Notes under the pieces: generated by a model
What the model was told of the DNA's origin: nothing
The model's database searches: none
Seen by the model: only the letters and a program-made list of their open reading frames with translations
Origin: an uncultured Collinsella sp.
GTDB lineage: Bacteria; Actinomycetota; Coriobacteriia; Coriobacteriales; Coriobacteriaceae
Length of the DNA: 64,000 nt
NCBI GenBank assembly: GCA_902494085.1
Contig: CABURU010000002.1
Coordinates: 123,370-187,369 of the forward strand
Direction: 5' to 3'
Program-made: the position numbers and the translations under genes
Shown: one piece after another, positions 54,230-63,187 of the stretch
Layout of the letters: each line of letters opens with the position of its first letter
Numbering within the stretch: position 1 is the first letter of the stretch

Positions 54230-54814
54230 TTACTCTTCGTCACAATTCCCCAATGAACAAATCGCGTTTTCTATTCCGCGAAGGCGCTTACCAAACTGCC
54301 TGATTTCGCGATAGGCAGCCCTTTGGTCCTTTTCAAAAGTAGTCTCACAAGAAATAGAGATCGTGCTCTCAAATGAGCCAATCTCAACCGGGCAGATAGT
54401 CGAGAAACGTCTACGCCCGTATTTCTTTGAAAAGGAGACATTCACTTCAACAATGAAGCTCCCCCACAATCCTTCGAGATCCTCAAACCTTCCCAAGAGA
54501 ATGTCCCTCTCATGTTTAGGAGGCAAAATTGCGTAGCCCCTATCAAACACTACGGAAGCATGTTTATATTCGAAAGAATCCTTTAGAAACAAGTCAGGAG
54601 AAAGTCGAAACGAAACATTGTATGCAGGCGCCTCTCCAATATTTCTGATAACAAGCCGCGCTAGTGAGGGCGAGACATCATCTGGCCGAATGAACATAAT
54701 AATATTCGGAGAAGTTTGAATCACCAGGGCTCTAAAGCCCGCCCACGATGCAACGACAGTTGCTATGGCCACCATCGAACTAATCCAAATGGATACTATA
54801 TCTAATTCACTCAT
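54230..54814 (-). CDS. Hypothetical protein with N-terminal membrane anchor
   Basis: A 194-residue protein not assigned to a family. It has one membrane segment near the N-terminus (VSIWISSMVAIATVVASWAGF), a beta-rich middle (PSLARLVIRNIGEAPAYNVSFRLSP suggests an immunoglobulin-like fold) and a basic C-terminal helix region (DQRAAYREIRQFGKRLRGIE). Proteins of this shape are frequent in defence islands, but function is unknown. It is low in GC compared with the core genes. Confidence 0.6.
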   Translation of the reverse strand: MSELDIVSIWISSMVAIATVVASWAGFRALVIQTSPNIIMFIRPDDVSPSLARLVIRNIGEAPAYNVSFRLSPDLFLKDSFEYKHASVVFDRGYAILPPKHERDILLGRFEDLEGLWGSFIVEVNVSFSKKYGRRRFSTICPVEIGSFESTISISCETTFEKDQRAAYREIRQFGKRLRGIENAICSLGNCDEE

Positions 54815-54897
54815 TAATTGTCCAAACTAATAGCGCCGCCACATGTCGTATAAGAAGAGGCTGCGGCGCATATGCCGATAAAAACAAAAAATAACGC

Positions 54898-55001
54898 GGG
54901 TCCCCGACGCTTGAATCTCGCCGGAGACCCCCATAAAATGTTTGATGTTGGCCCGCTATGTCAACATCGCGCTAGGCTTTAGTTGCCGCTAAAGCCTAGC
55001 G
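54898..55001 (-). terminator. Three successive hairpins ending in a T-rich terminator, downstream of the micropeptide genes
   Basis: On the minus strand come, in order, a 13-bp perfect hairpin over the stop of the 36-residue peptide (54970-54982 with 54989-55001), a 7-bp hairpin (54944-54950 with 54962-54968) and an 8-bp hairpin GGGTCTCC/GGGGACCC (54898-54930) followed by a TTTTTTGTTTTT run. The last is an intrinsic terminator; the others may stabilise the short message. Confidence 0.7.
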
Positions 55002-55106
55002 AATCTTTACTTTTACGGCCTTCGCGGTCGTTCCGATCTTCCCGACCGAACCCGTTGCGCCAATTCGGCACTTCGGAATCTTTACGCGAATCGTCTTCAA
55101 AGCCAT
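54996..55106 (-). CDS. Micropeptide of 36 residues, strongly basic, unknown
   Basis: Begins MALKTIRVKIPKCRIG and ends KAVKVKIR. Ten of its 36 residues are Lys or Arg and none is acidic. A strong ribosome binding site, GGGAGGTGATATAT, precedes ATG 55106, and the stop is followed by structured RNA and a terminator, so a real small gene is likely. It is co-directional with the 42-residue peptide gene 43 bases upstream. No family is recognised; nucleic-acid binding or an antimicrobial/toxic role are both possible. Confidence 0.6.
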   Translation of the reverse strand: MALKTIRVKIPKCRIGATGSVGKIGTTAKAVKVKIR

Positions 55107-55148
55107 ATATATCACCTCCCAACTGTTACAAAATGCTTTGCTCGCAAA

Positions 55149-55277
55149 CTAGCGATGCTTGGCAATCTGATGCTTGACCAGCGTCTTCGCAGCCGCAGTC
55201 TTCGCGGCTTTACTCGTCGAGGAGCTCGCGAGCGTCTTGGCAGCAGCGCCAACCTTACCTCCATGGTGGGTAGTCAT
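55149..55277 (-). CDS. Micropeptide of 42 residues, Ala/Lys/His-rich, unknown
   Basis: Begins MTTHHGGKVGAAAKTLASS and ends LVKHQIAKHR. It has eight basic Lys/Arg and five His residues and no Asp or Glu. The Ala/Lys spacing resembles the tails of histone-H1-like proteins. TTGGAGGTGAG sits before ATG 55277. Same transcription unit as the 36-residue peptide, divergent from the AAA ATPase gene with 133 bases between the starts, so expression of the two sides may be linked. Confidence 0.6.
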   Translation of the reverse strand: MTTHHGGKVGAAAKTLASSSTSKAAKTAAAKTLVKHQIAKHR

Positions 55278-55359
55278 AATCTCACCTCCAATCTAGAACA
55301 GTTTGAATCTAGACAACTCAATCCTAGCATACTTCATTGCATCCATGTTCAATCAATTC

Positions 55360-55388
55360 TTGCTTTGTCTCAGTCTGTCTCATACAAT
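55360..55388 (+). promoter_or_regulatory. Promoter of the ietA-ietS pair
   Basis: TTGCTT (55360-55365), 17 bases, TACAAT (55383-55388), 22 bases before the ietA start, which has AAGGAGAGG. The spacer contains a tandem TGTCTCA repeat that could bind a regulator, perhaps the helix-turn-helix at the end of IetA. Confidence 0.7.
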
Positions 55389-55410
55389 ATAACTAAGGAG
55401 AGGAGCACAC

Positions 55411-56442
55411 ATGAAGAGATCGGACATCATCGACTTAATCCGAGCGCATTCGGAACACGACGACATCGCCTTCAACAACGCAGCCACTATTATTGCGAAA
55501 GATTTTGAATCGTCCGGGCAACCCGAGCTTGCAAGCTACATCATGGCCCTCATTGCTAGGACACGTACGTTTGTGCCACAAGAAGTCACAGAGCAGGAAT
55601 ATGACTTCTTGGAAAAGGTAATCAGCAACAACACCTCGCTGCCCCTTCCCCAGGCCATCGCTAACGATATCCAAGGGCTGCTCAATGCTCTATCTAAAGA
55701 TGTGGACATCAACACTGTCCTCTTTTACGGCGCATCGGGAACCGGCAAAACCGAAGCTACAAAACAGATAGCCAGAATACTTGGCTACCAGTTATATGCC
55801 GTTGATTTCAATCAAATCATCGATAGCAAACTCGGAGAGACGGCCAAGAATATCGCGAAGGTCTTCCAAGAAATCCACGATATCGGCGACGGCGCCATTG
55901 TCCTGTTCGATGAAATCGATGCTATAGCCTTAGATAGAATTAACCAAAACGACGTCCGTGAGATGGGGCGAGCCACAAGTGCACTCCTAAAAGAGTTCGA
56001 CAAGCTGAACACGCGATCCGCCATAATCGCAACAACGAACCTTTACGACAAACTAGACCCGGCACTCGCCAGGCGCTTCGATGTACAAATTGACTTTAAT
56101 AGATACACCCATGACGATCTCGTTGATATCGGCGAATCAATCGCAAAGAATCTGACCAAAAACAATCAGGCAATCAAAAACGACTCTCGGACCCTAAAAA
56201 AGGTGCTGCAGAGTTGCCCGGATCTGCCCTGGCCCGGCACACTCAAAAACCTCATCAAGACCTCCGTCGCGTTTAGTGATCCTCTTAATCCAAACGACTA
56301 TCTCCGCAAGCTATATCAGCGTCTACATGGATATGAGCCTGATTCACTCGAGCTGCTTAAAACTCAAGGTTTCACTTTAAGAGAAATGGAAGTTTTGACA
56401 GGCATTTCACGAAGCACCATTGCGCGAACCCTAAAGGAGTAG
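55411..56442 (+). CDS. ietA: AAA+ ATPase of an IetAS-type defence pair
   Basis: A 343-residue AAA+ protein: Walker A GASGTGKT (107-114), Walker B AIVLFDEID (162-170), sensor ATTN, and arginine fingers in PALARRFD. Residues 320-343 form a helix-turn-helix (TLREMEVLTGISRSTIARTL), like those of Hin-type recombinases, suggesting DNA binding. It is followed after three bases by a subtilisin-like protease gene, the two-gene plan of IetAS, a system reported to give phage resistance and plasmid incompatibility. Low-GC codon use sets it apart from core genes. Confidence 0.78.
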   Translation: MKRSDIIDLIRAHSEHDDIAFNNAATIIAKDFESSGQPELASYIMALIARTRTFVPQEVTEQEYDFLEKVISNNTSLPLPQAIANDIQGLLNALSKDVDINTVLFYGASGTGKTEATKQIARILGYQLYAVDFNQIIDSKLGETAKNIAKVFQEIHDIGDGAIVLFDEIDAIALDRINQNDVREMGRATSALLKEFDKLNTRSAIIATTNLYDKLDPALARRFDVQIDFNRYTHDDLVDIGESIAKNLTKNNQAIKNDSRTLKKVLQSCPDLPWPGTLKNLIKTSVAFSDPLNPNDYLRKLYQRLHGYEPDSLELLKTQGFTLREMEVLTGISRSTIARTLKE

Positions 56443-56445
56443 CTC

Positions 56446-58686
56446 ATGAACAGCTTAATCAGGCTCACTGGCGATTTTCAAACCGCAAGAGGCTCGCGAC
56501 CGGGTCCCGCAACGCTCCCCGCTAAAGGCACGGTCACTGCAGAGAGGATTTCGCACATTCGCAAGAGCCTCGAAACCGTTCTGAGCAAATGGCCCAAAGA
56601 TGCCATAATCGAAGACATCTTGGTATCCGTTGAATACCGTCAGATTGTCGCCAAGAGCAATCGAATAAAAGAGATGCTGAACGGCGGAAAAGACAGTGAA
56701 CCAGAATTGTCTATCCGCGGCGCCCGTTATCTCGATTTTAATGGGAACCACCCAAGGCACCTGATGACTCATTACGTTCCCGAGGCGACCATCCGGTCAA
56801 CTATTAGCAAGCTGCGTGAGTGCGAGCGAATCGTAGTCGATTATTTTGATGGACTGATGAACGCAGATAAGATGGTCGATCTGGTTAAAAATGATAAGCT
56901 CAAACAAAAATGGAATCCGGCCGTTTCACACACGCTCACCCGATCGGGCTTTGCGCAACTCATACGCGATTCCTATTACGTCAATGAATTTAGAATAGAC
57001 AAGCCGCCAGCGGCTACCGACGAAAACGCAATCGTTACGCTATTTGAAACGGAGAGGGACCCGCAGGACCTATTTGAGGAGCTTCACATTGACGTATCCC
57101 CTGCAAACCTCTTGGAGAACAGCGTTCTATTAACCGAAACAGAATATCGAACGCTGCTCGAGCGCGCCCCCTATCTTGTAGCCATGTCGGTTATCGATCT
57201 GTCTTCTTACGCACCTATGAGTGACGAAGGCTCAGCCTCCCCCGCCATCAGCAGCCTCCCTGAATATCCCACCGATGAGCCCGTCATCGGCGTAATCGAC
57301 ACTCCATTTGAAGAGAAATACCCACCGTACTTCAGCAACTGGGTAGACTACAGAAGCTGCTTACCCGAAGGCATCAATCCCACTGCAGGCGATTATCGAC
57401 ATGGCACATGTGTCAGCTCATTGATCGTTGACGCTCAGGCCCAAAATCCATCGCTAGACGACCATTGTGGCCACTTTAGAGTTCGACATTTTGGAGTTGC
57501 AACCGCAGGCAAGTTCAGTTCGTTTACGGTAATGAAGCACATTGAGCGCATTGTTGCCGAGAACCAAGACATCAAAGTTTGGAACATCTCCTTGGGGTCA
57601 ATGGAGGAAGTGTCTCGAAACTCCATATCGCCCGAAGCGGCCCTGCTAGACAAACTGCAGCAGAAATACGACGTCCTCTTCGTTGTTGCTGGCACTAACC
57701 AGGAAAATGGTAAACCCACATATCTTGGTTCCCCAGCGGACTCCATTAATGCCCTTGTTGTCAACGCCGTTAATAGAAACAACGAACCAGCGTCCTACAC
57801 AAGAAGAGGGCCAGTCTTAAGCTTTCATCACAAGCCAGACCTCGCGTATTACGGAGGGGATAAGGGTGATGCTATAACCGCCTGCTGCGGGACCGGTGCT
57901 TATCCGGCTGTCGGCACCTCTTTTGCGGCTCCCTTAATTGCACGAAAAGCTGCCTATCTCATTTATAAGATGCACCTGAGCTGTGAACTTGCCAAGGCCC
58001 TGCTAATCGATGCTGCATGTGCGTGGACAAAACCCGAAGACATGGATCGACTTGGCTACGGCATCGTTCCCGTCCAAATTGAAAAGATACTCGAAACCAG
58101 TAACGACGAAATTCGATTCATGCTCAGCGGCGTGGCCACCGAACGCGAGAATTATAACTTCAACTTTCCTATCCCCGTTTCGGGCACATCTTACCCGTCC
58201 GTTGCGAGAGCGACCCTGTGCTACTTCCCTAAATGCAACAGAAACCAAGGCGTCGACTATACGGACACCGAGCTCGATTTGCATTTTGGGCGAATCGGAA
58301 ACGACGGGCTAATCAAGTCGCTGCTGCCCAACGACCAGGGTGAGGAAAGCTGCACGACCGATGAAGAGAAGGCTCGGAAAAAGCTGCGAAAATGGGACAA
58401 TGTCAAGCACATATCCGAACCGCTAACCAGCCGTAGTAAGCCCAAAAAAGTGTATACCAACCCAATGTGGGGCATGATGATTCGCAAGTCCTCTAGATAT
58501 CAAAAGGGTTCGCATGATCCACAGCGTTTTGGCGTAGTGGTCACCATCCATAATCTAAAAGGTGAGAACCGGATTGATACATTCATACGACAGTGCTCCG
58601 CCATTGGCTGGATGGTAGAACGGGTCGAAATTGATAACGAACTCAAGATTTACGAGCACAGTCAAGTTGAGGTGGAGTTTGAGTAG
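56446..58686 (+). CDS. ietS: Subtilisin-like S8 serine protease of the IetAS-type pair
   Basis: A 746-residue protein. The first 260 residues are an uncharacterised N-terminal region; the S8 domain follows with the catalytic triad D285 (VIGVIDTPF), H319 (YRHGTCVSS), S492 (VGTSFAAPL) and oxyanion N418 (VAGTNQENG). Residues 560-746 are beta-rich. There is no signal peptide, so it acts inside the cell. In the family the protease is thought to be controlled by the AAA partner, which immediately precedes it. Confidence 0.82.
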   Translation: MNSLIRLTGDFQTARGSRPGPATLPAKGTVTAERISHIRKSLETVLSKWPKDAIIEDILVSVEYRQIVAKSNRIKEMLNGGKDSEPELSIRGARYLDFNGNHPRHLMTHYVPEATIRSTISKLRECERIVVDYFDGLMNADKMVDLVKNDKLKQKWNPAVSHTLTRSGFAQLIRDSYYVNEFRIDKPPAATDENAIVTLFETERDPQDLFEELHIDVSPANLLENSVLLTETEYRTLLERAPYLVAMSVIDLSSYAPMSDEGSASPAISSLPEYPTDEPVIGVIDTPFEEKYPPYFSNWVDYRSCLPEGINPTAGDYRHGTCVSSLIVDAQAQNPSLDDHCGHFRVRHFGVATAGKFSSFTVMKHIERIVAENQDIKVWNISLGSMEEVSRNSISPEAALLDKLQQKYDVLFVVAGTNQENGKPTYLGSPADSINALVVNAVNRNNEPASYTRRGPVLSFHHKPDLAYYGGDKGDAITACCGTGAYPAVGTSFAAPLIARKAAYLIYKMHLSCELAKALLIDAACAWTKPEDMDRLGYGIVPVQIEKILETSNDEIRFMLSGVATERENYNFNFPIPVSGTSYPSVARATLCYFPKCNRNQGVDYTDTELDLHFGRIGNDGLIKSLLPNDQGEESCTTDEEKARKKLRKWDNVKHISEPLTSRSKPKKVYTNPMWGMMIRKSSRYQKGSHDPQRFGVVVTIHNLKGENRIDTFIRQCSAIGWMVERVEIDNELKIYEHSQVEVEFE

Positions 58687-58870
58687 GCAAAGCCCCCAGG
58701 CAACGACACCATAAGATATATGGCCGGCTTCACCCTCCAAGATTATCTACATTTGTGGCTAATCCAAATTGCGAGAACGAAGCCGGTCTCAGTATTTTCG
58801 AGCAATAACCCGATTCAAACGATATGTTCAGCACCCGCCCAATCAAATCATGCGAAAGAAGGCAACCACC

Positions 58871-60232
58871 ATGAAGCGAGCAGACGAAGAGCCCACGCCT
58901 GAGGCCATTGATGCTGCGATATCTCAAGATCCATTGCGCCGGCATGGCGAGGTCGAAAGATTCCTGCAAATGCTTCTTGCTGTAGAACCTCCCTATACGA
59001 TTCTCGTCAATGCCCCCTGGGGCTCAGGTAAAACGTTTTTTATAAAACAGGTCGAAAGAGTCCTGCGAATGGCAAATCCGGCGCTCGAGCAGGACACCGC
59101 AAAACTGGATTCGATATTTGGTGCCACAGCAAAAGATCTTCTAGCCAACCCATTTCTGCCCATTTATTTCAACGCCTGGGAAGATGATCATTTCGATAAT
59201 CCAATCCTGCCCATATTGGCAACAATCGCCATGTCAGTAGACAAATCAACCGTCCATGGAGAGGTAGACCCCTGGAAAAGCATCGGCGATATCATCGAGA
59301 CAACGGCCTCGGTATTCGGGCTAAACCTCAGCGTCAGCAATTTCGTTAAAGACTTTAACGGCGTCGATTTTCTCGAAAGATACAAAGAAGAGAAGAAGCT
59401 CCGAAGTCGAATAGACGAGCTCGTAAGAAACTATCTTCCCGGGATAGCACATCGAGCCGTCATTTTTATCGATGAACTTGATCGCTGCCGGCCAGAATTC
59501 GCTGTAAAGGTACTCGAGCAAGCAAAGACTTTGTTTCAGCAAGATAACATTGTCGTAGTATATTCGACCGATATTTCACAGCTAGCTAATTCGCTCGAAG
59601 GAGTATACGGGCCCAACTTTGATGGAGTTAAATACCTAGAGCGCTTTTATGATAAGCGTATAGAGCTAAACCCGGTAAAACCCGCCGACTATCTTTCGCT
59701 CAAGGGCGTTAATACGAAAATGGGATACGTTTTTGTAAATATAACGATAGAACTACTTAACTACAAAAAGGCTTCGCTCCGAGCCTGCAACAGACTGGCG
59801 GTATCAATCTCGGAACTCCTGAGCTACATTCTCAATTATCAAACTTTCTACGGAGTCAACGAGATATCGATTTTCCCAAAACAATGCCTCCTGCCAGTTC
59901 TCAATGTTCTGGCCTACTATGAGCCTTTGTCTTGGTACGAGGTAAGAGCTGGCAGAGGCTATGACGCCGTATACGAGCTTGCTTGCCACAGCGAACTCTT
60001 TATTAAATGTCTCGATAGCGCAATCGAAGAAGCATGGGGGTCTAAAAAGGGTGAATTCCCCTATAACCAAGGTATTGAGAATAGGCACAAACGTTTTATA
60101 GAAGACCTTTGCGCCTTGATATATACCGACGACAGACTGGATCCAAGAATCGCCGAGTTAAATAACGACGTGCAATATTTCTCGCCAATAGACCAATCAC
60201 TCTTCCACCGTTTGACCCCACCATCGGATTAA
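58871..60232 (+). CDS. KAP-family P-loop NTPase
   Basis: A 453-residue protein with Walker A APWGSGKT (48-55) and the KAP Walker B AVIFIDELDRCRPEFAVKVLE. KAP NTPases include the phage-exclusion protein PifA. The membrane segments often inserted in KAP domains are not evident here. The frame is open from 58769, but ATG 58871 has AAAGAAGG upstream and starts at the conserved part. It lies 184 bases behind the IetAS pair on the same strand and could belong to the same defence region. Confidence 0.8.
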   Translation: MKRADEEPTPEAIDAAISQDPLRRHGEVERFLQMLLAVEPPYTILVNAPWGSGKTFFIKQVERVLRMANPALEQDTAKLDSIFGATAKDLLANPFLPIYFNAWEDDHFDNPILPILATIAMSVDKSTVHGEVDPWKSIGDIIETTASVFGLNLSVSNFVKDFNGVDFLERYKEEKKLRSRIDELVRNYLPGIAHRAVIFIDELDRCRPEFAVKVLEQAKTLFQQDNIVVVYSTDISQLANSLEGVYGPNFDGVKYLERFYDKRIELNPVKPADYLSLKGVNTKMGYVFVNITIELLNYKKASLRACNRLAVSISELLSYILNYQTFYGVNEISIFPKQCLLPVLNVLAYYEPLSWYEVRAGRGYDAVYELACHSELFIKCLDSAIEEAWGSKKGEFPYNQGIENRHKRFIEDLCALIYTDDRLDPRIAELNNDVQYFSPIDQSLFHRLTPPSD

Positions 60233-60585
60233 AGCAAAACTCGTCGGGCGGAGGCCACTAAGACCGCGACGACCTCAGCCCGACGAGTACACGGAAAATA
60301 ACAGCTCAATCGTTAACATATCACCCGTCTGCTTAAGTTCGCACCCAAGGAGACTGACATGGTGCGGCATAGCTGCTTCGAGCAACTTATGAATCGAAAA
60401 ACCAATCCCGGGCATCCCCCCTGCATGTATCGCCCGGTCCTCTACGGTACCCATCCCAACATCCCCCAGAAAGTTCGCTGATGTTGACTGGGGTTCCCGT
60501 AAAATAAACCCCAACAAAATATGTGCGGAGTGCTGGCCTGGAGCTGCCTTCGGACCCTATTGGCTGCTCACCGAGAGGCTCCGCT
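60233..60585. other. Gene-poor gap with a large hairpin
   Basis: Contains a stem ACTCGTCGGGC-GGAGG/CCTC-GCCCGACGAGT (60239-60288) that can terminate the KAP gene, and a TGGGGTT/AACCCCA hairpin (60489-60513). An 80-codon minus-strand frame (60275-60517) starting with TTG is open but has no ribosome binding site and is not called. Confidence 0.5.
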
Positions 60586-61847
60586 ATGAAACGACCCCTT
60601 TACTACCTGCTCTGCGCGATCGCGTGCACGTCCATGGTCGGCGCGACGATGCCTATGGCAGCCATCGCAGAAGCCATGCAGCCTCGGGCAACAGCCGAGC
60701 AGCAGGCGCAAGCCGACGCCACGAGCAGCAACACAGGCAAGGCCGAAGACGGCGCCAACACAAATGCGACAGCAGATACCGCGGAGGACAGCCCCGCAAC
60801 ATCCACCGGCACCAGCGCCGTCAACACGGATAGCGCTGACGCCACCACCGCCGCAACCGACACGGCCACCCCATCCCTCCGCGCGCAAACCAACCCCACA
60901 CCCGAGACCATCTCCGCCACGTCACAAACCGGCTACGCCCGCTCCGCCACGGCAACCCAAAACGGCGTCACCTTCACCGTCTCGTGGAACGACGCCCCGG
61001 CGGGCACCGCGACGACCTTCCACGTAACCCAAACCAACGGCTCGTCCCAGGCCAAGGCGCGCATGGACGTGCCCACCTACTGGGACGGCGGCAGCCATGA
61101 AAGCGTCTGCGACCCGTCGCGCCCGGCATGGGGCAGCTACTACAGCCTGGGCACCGCGGGCCACGACTTTACCTTTGACTTCACGGCATCGGGCACGTAC
61201 CGCATCTACTTCTACTTTATGGACAACGACAGATACGACCCCCAAAACGACAAGGGGATCTACTACCTGCGCACCACGGCGGAGGTGACCGTAAACGACG
61301 CCGCCCGCCCAAGCGTCACACAGGTCGTCAACAACGCCGTGGCCCAGTGCAGGCAACTGACAAACGCTCGGAATACGACATGGCGCTTTGGCTCCACGAC
61401 TGGACGCTCGACCAGCTGGAGTACGACCACAGCCTCAACTGGTGCTCGGCCGAAAGCGGCCTCACGCGCCACCAAGGCACCTGCGAGAGCTACCAGCGCA
61501 TCTACTCCAAGCTCCTTGACGCCGCGGGCATCGCCAACGGCCGCATCACCGGCAACGGCCACACCTGGAACGCCGTAAAGATTGACAGCAAATGGTGCCA
61601 GATGGACCCAACCTGGGATGACACCAGCGACAACTGGTACGGGGACCTGGACCAGCGCCATCTGTACTTTGGCCTGGCCGACGAGCTCATGGCAATCGCC
61701 CACTCCGACCACATGGCTAACTACCAAAAAGACGGCTACGCCCACCACTCGACCGACCTGTCTAACAATTACTTTGTACGAACTGGCAAGGCCGATGAAT
61801 GGGCAGAGAAGTATGCCGAGATCCCGATCGCATTCAGCAGCACCTAG
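60586..61847 (+). pseudogene. Transglutaminase-like secreted protein, one frameshift
   Basis: N-terminal signal peptide (MKRPLYYLLCAIACTSMVGATMPMAAIAEA), an Ala/Thr/Asn-rich linker to about residue 100, a beta-rich domain, then a transglutaminase-like core in a different frame: cysteine in GTCESYQRIY, histidine in GNGHTWNAVKI, aspartate in MDPTWDD. The frame changes near 61352: restoring one base (AGG to AGGG) gives CRATDKRSEYDMALWLHDWT and a protein of about 420 residues. It would be a surface protein. Mutation and assembly error cannot be told apart here. Confidence 0.75.
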
Positions 61848-62011
61848 ATGCCTTTCAAAGCAGATAGTTAATTGAATGCGCCAACGAATACACCATTACA
61901 GTTTGGAACGCCCGAACAGTCCTATGTTTAGAATCACCAAAGTGCGAACACTAGAGCTTTAACTAACATCCACCCGAAATCGTCGATACGAGACACAGGC
62001 AGTCCAATCAA

Positions 62012-63055
62012 TTAAACAAGTGAATTGAAATTAAAGACCTTAGTTGACTCAACCGGGAAAAAACGATCTGATATCGATTTCTCGTCTTCTGCAGCCACAT
62101 TTGCAACCTCATAGAAACGTCTGGCCAAATCACGACGTCGTTTCTGATAAGCCCTGGCAGCCACCGTAGAACGATCGGGTAAACCATAGTCGAAAATATA
62201 AAGCCTGCATGCCGAATCTGACAACCTATCAGCCACTTGTCGCCAAATGTAACCATCGCTTTCTCCCAAGCTGCAGCCATATATACAAATGCTATCGGCT
62301 TTAGCTATCAGCTCACTCATCTCAGCGGTTTTCGTATTGCCATAAATTCCGTAGTTCTTTTTTTCTTTAACCCAAAGCTCTTGAAAATCCACCTTAGAGG
62401 AATAAACGGGAGATGTAATCTGATCAGAATCTGAAACGCCAAATATAATATTGGTAGCAGCGCCCCCATCATTGATTTCTCCATGAAGATGAAGAAGCGT
62501 GCCTTGATAAAAGAACTTAGGCGTAGTACCGACAATCAACTTACCAAAGGGCTGGTCTTTCCCAATCTCATCCCAAAAACGATTGACGGTATTCGTATAG
62601 TTTAAAACCAGAACGTGCACAGTCACGTCTTCAGAAGTCGACATCAAAGCGGGGAGCCCTTTTAATACGTCAACAGCAGTGAGTCTCGTATAGAAGCTGC
62701 TAATTGATGCTCGAAATTCCTGAACTGCCTCCTGAGGAAGCTCGACAGGCATACGGCTGGACTCTCTAAATACGTAATCTAAAAACTCATCTTGAATATT
62801 CTCAAACGTCTCATGAAATAATTCTTCGTCGTCTTCATAAAACGCTGATGCTCTGCCTAGAAGATTTTCCAAATCACACCAAAGTTCAGACGCTCGTTCT
62901 GGGCTGAATCCCTCAACTCTTTTTACAAGCTCATCCCTATATTTGTTCTGAACGCCATCTTTAAAATAGCGATTCTTCAAAAAAGAACGGTAATCAGTTG
63001 CGAGACCAAGGTTCCGATCAAATCCATTCCCAATGATCCAAAGAAGATTTAGCAT
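62012..63055 (-). CDS. AbiH-family abortive infection protein
   Basis: A 347-residue protein with the AbiH signature at the start (LLWIIGNGFDRNLGLATDYRSF), a middle VLNYTNTVNRFW...TLLHLHGEIND and a C-terminal IYGCSLGESDGYIWRQV. AbiH from Lactococcus gives phage resistance by an unknown mechanism; the conserved D and H residues suggest an enzyme. GC is clearly lower than that of neighbours rmlD and the Pel genes, indicating transfer. The ribosome binding site is weak. Confidence 0.82.
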   Translation of the reverse strand: MLNLLWIIGNGFDRNLGLATDYRSFLKNRYFKDGVQNKYRDELVKRVEGFSPERASELWCDLENLLGRASAFYEDDEELFHETFENIQDEFLDYVFRESSRMPVELPQEAVQEFRASISSFYTRLTAVDVLKGLPALMSTSEDVTVHVLVLNYTNTVNRFWDEIGKDQPFGKLIVGTTPKFFYQGTLLHLHGEINDGGAATNIIFGVSDSDQITSPVYSSKVDFQELWVKEKKNYGIYGNTKTAEMSELIAKADSICIYGCSLGESDGYIWRQVADRLSDSACRLYIFDYGLPDRSTVAARAYQKRRRDLARRFYEVANVAAEDEKSISDRFFPVESTKVFNFNSLV

Positions 63056-63120
63056 TCAATACCGTCCGATTTAATAACAGAGATTAGTTTTACTGCGCAG
63101 TACACCATGCAATATAACGC

Positions 63121-63152
63121 ATGAAGGGCTCTGCCATCAGCGAGCCCTTCAT
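63121..63152 (-). terminator. Terminator of the rmlD unit
   Basis: An 11-bp perfect stem ATGAAGGGCTC/GAGCCCTTCAT (63121-63131 with 63142-63152) between rmlD and the AbiH gene, without a long T-run. Confidence 0.55.
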
Positions 63153-63187
63153 GCACCATCGGTTCATTCTGATAGTATAACTGGATG

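Noticed and set aside
60275..60517. 80-codon minus-strand frame between the KAP and transglutaminase-like genes
   Set aside because: The only full-length start is TTG without a ribosome binding site and its end lies inside a hairpin. The ending LLGCELKQTGDMLTIELLF looks protein-like, so it may be a gene fragment, but I cannot support it.
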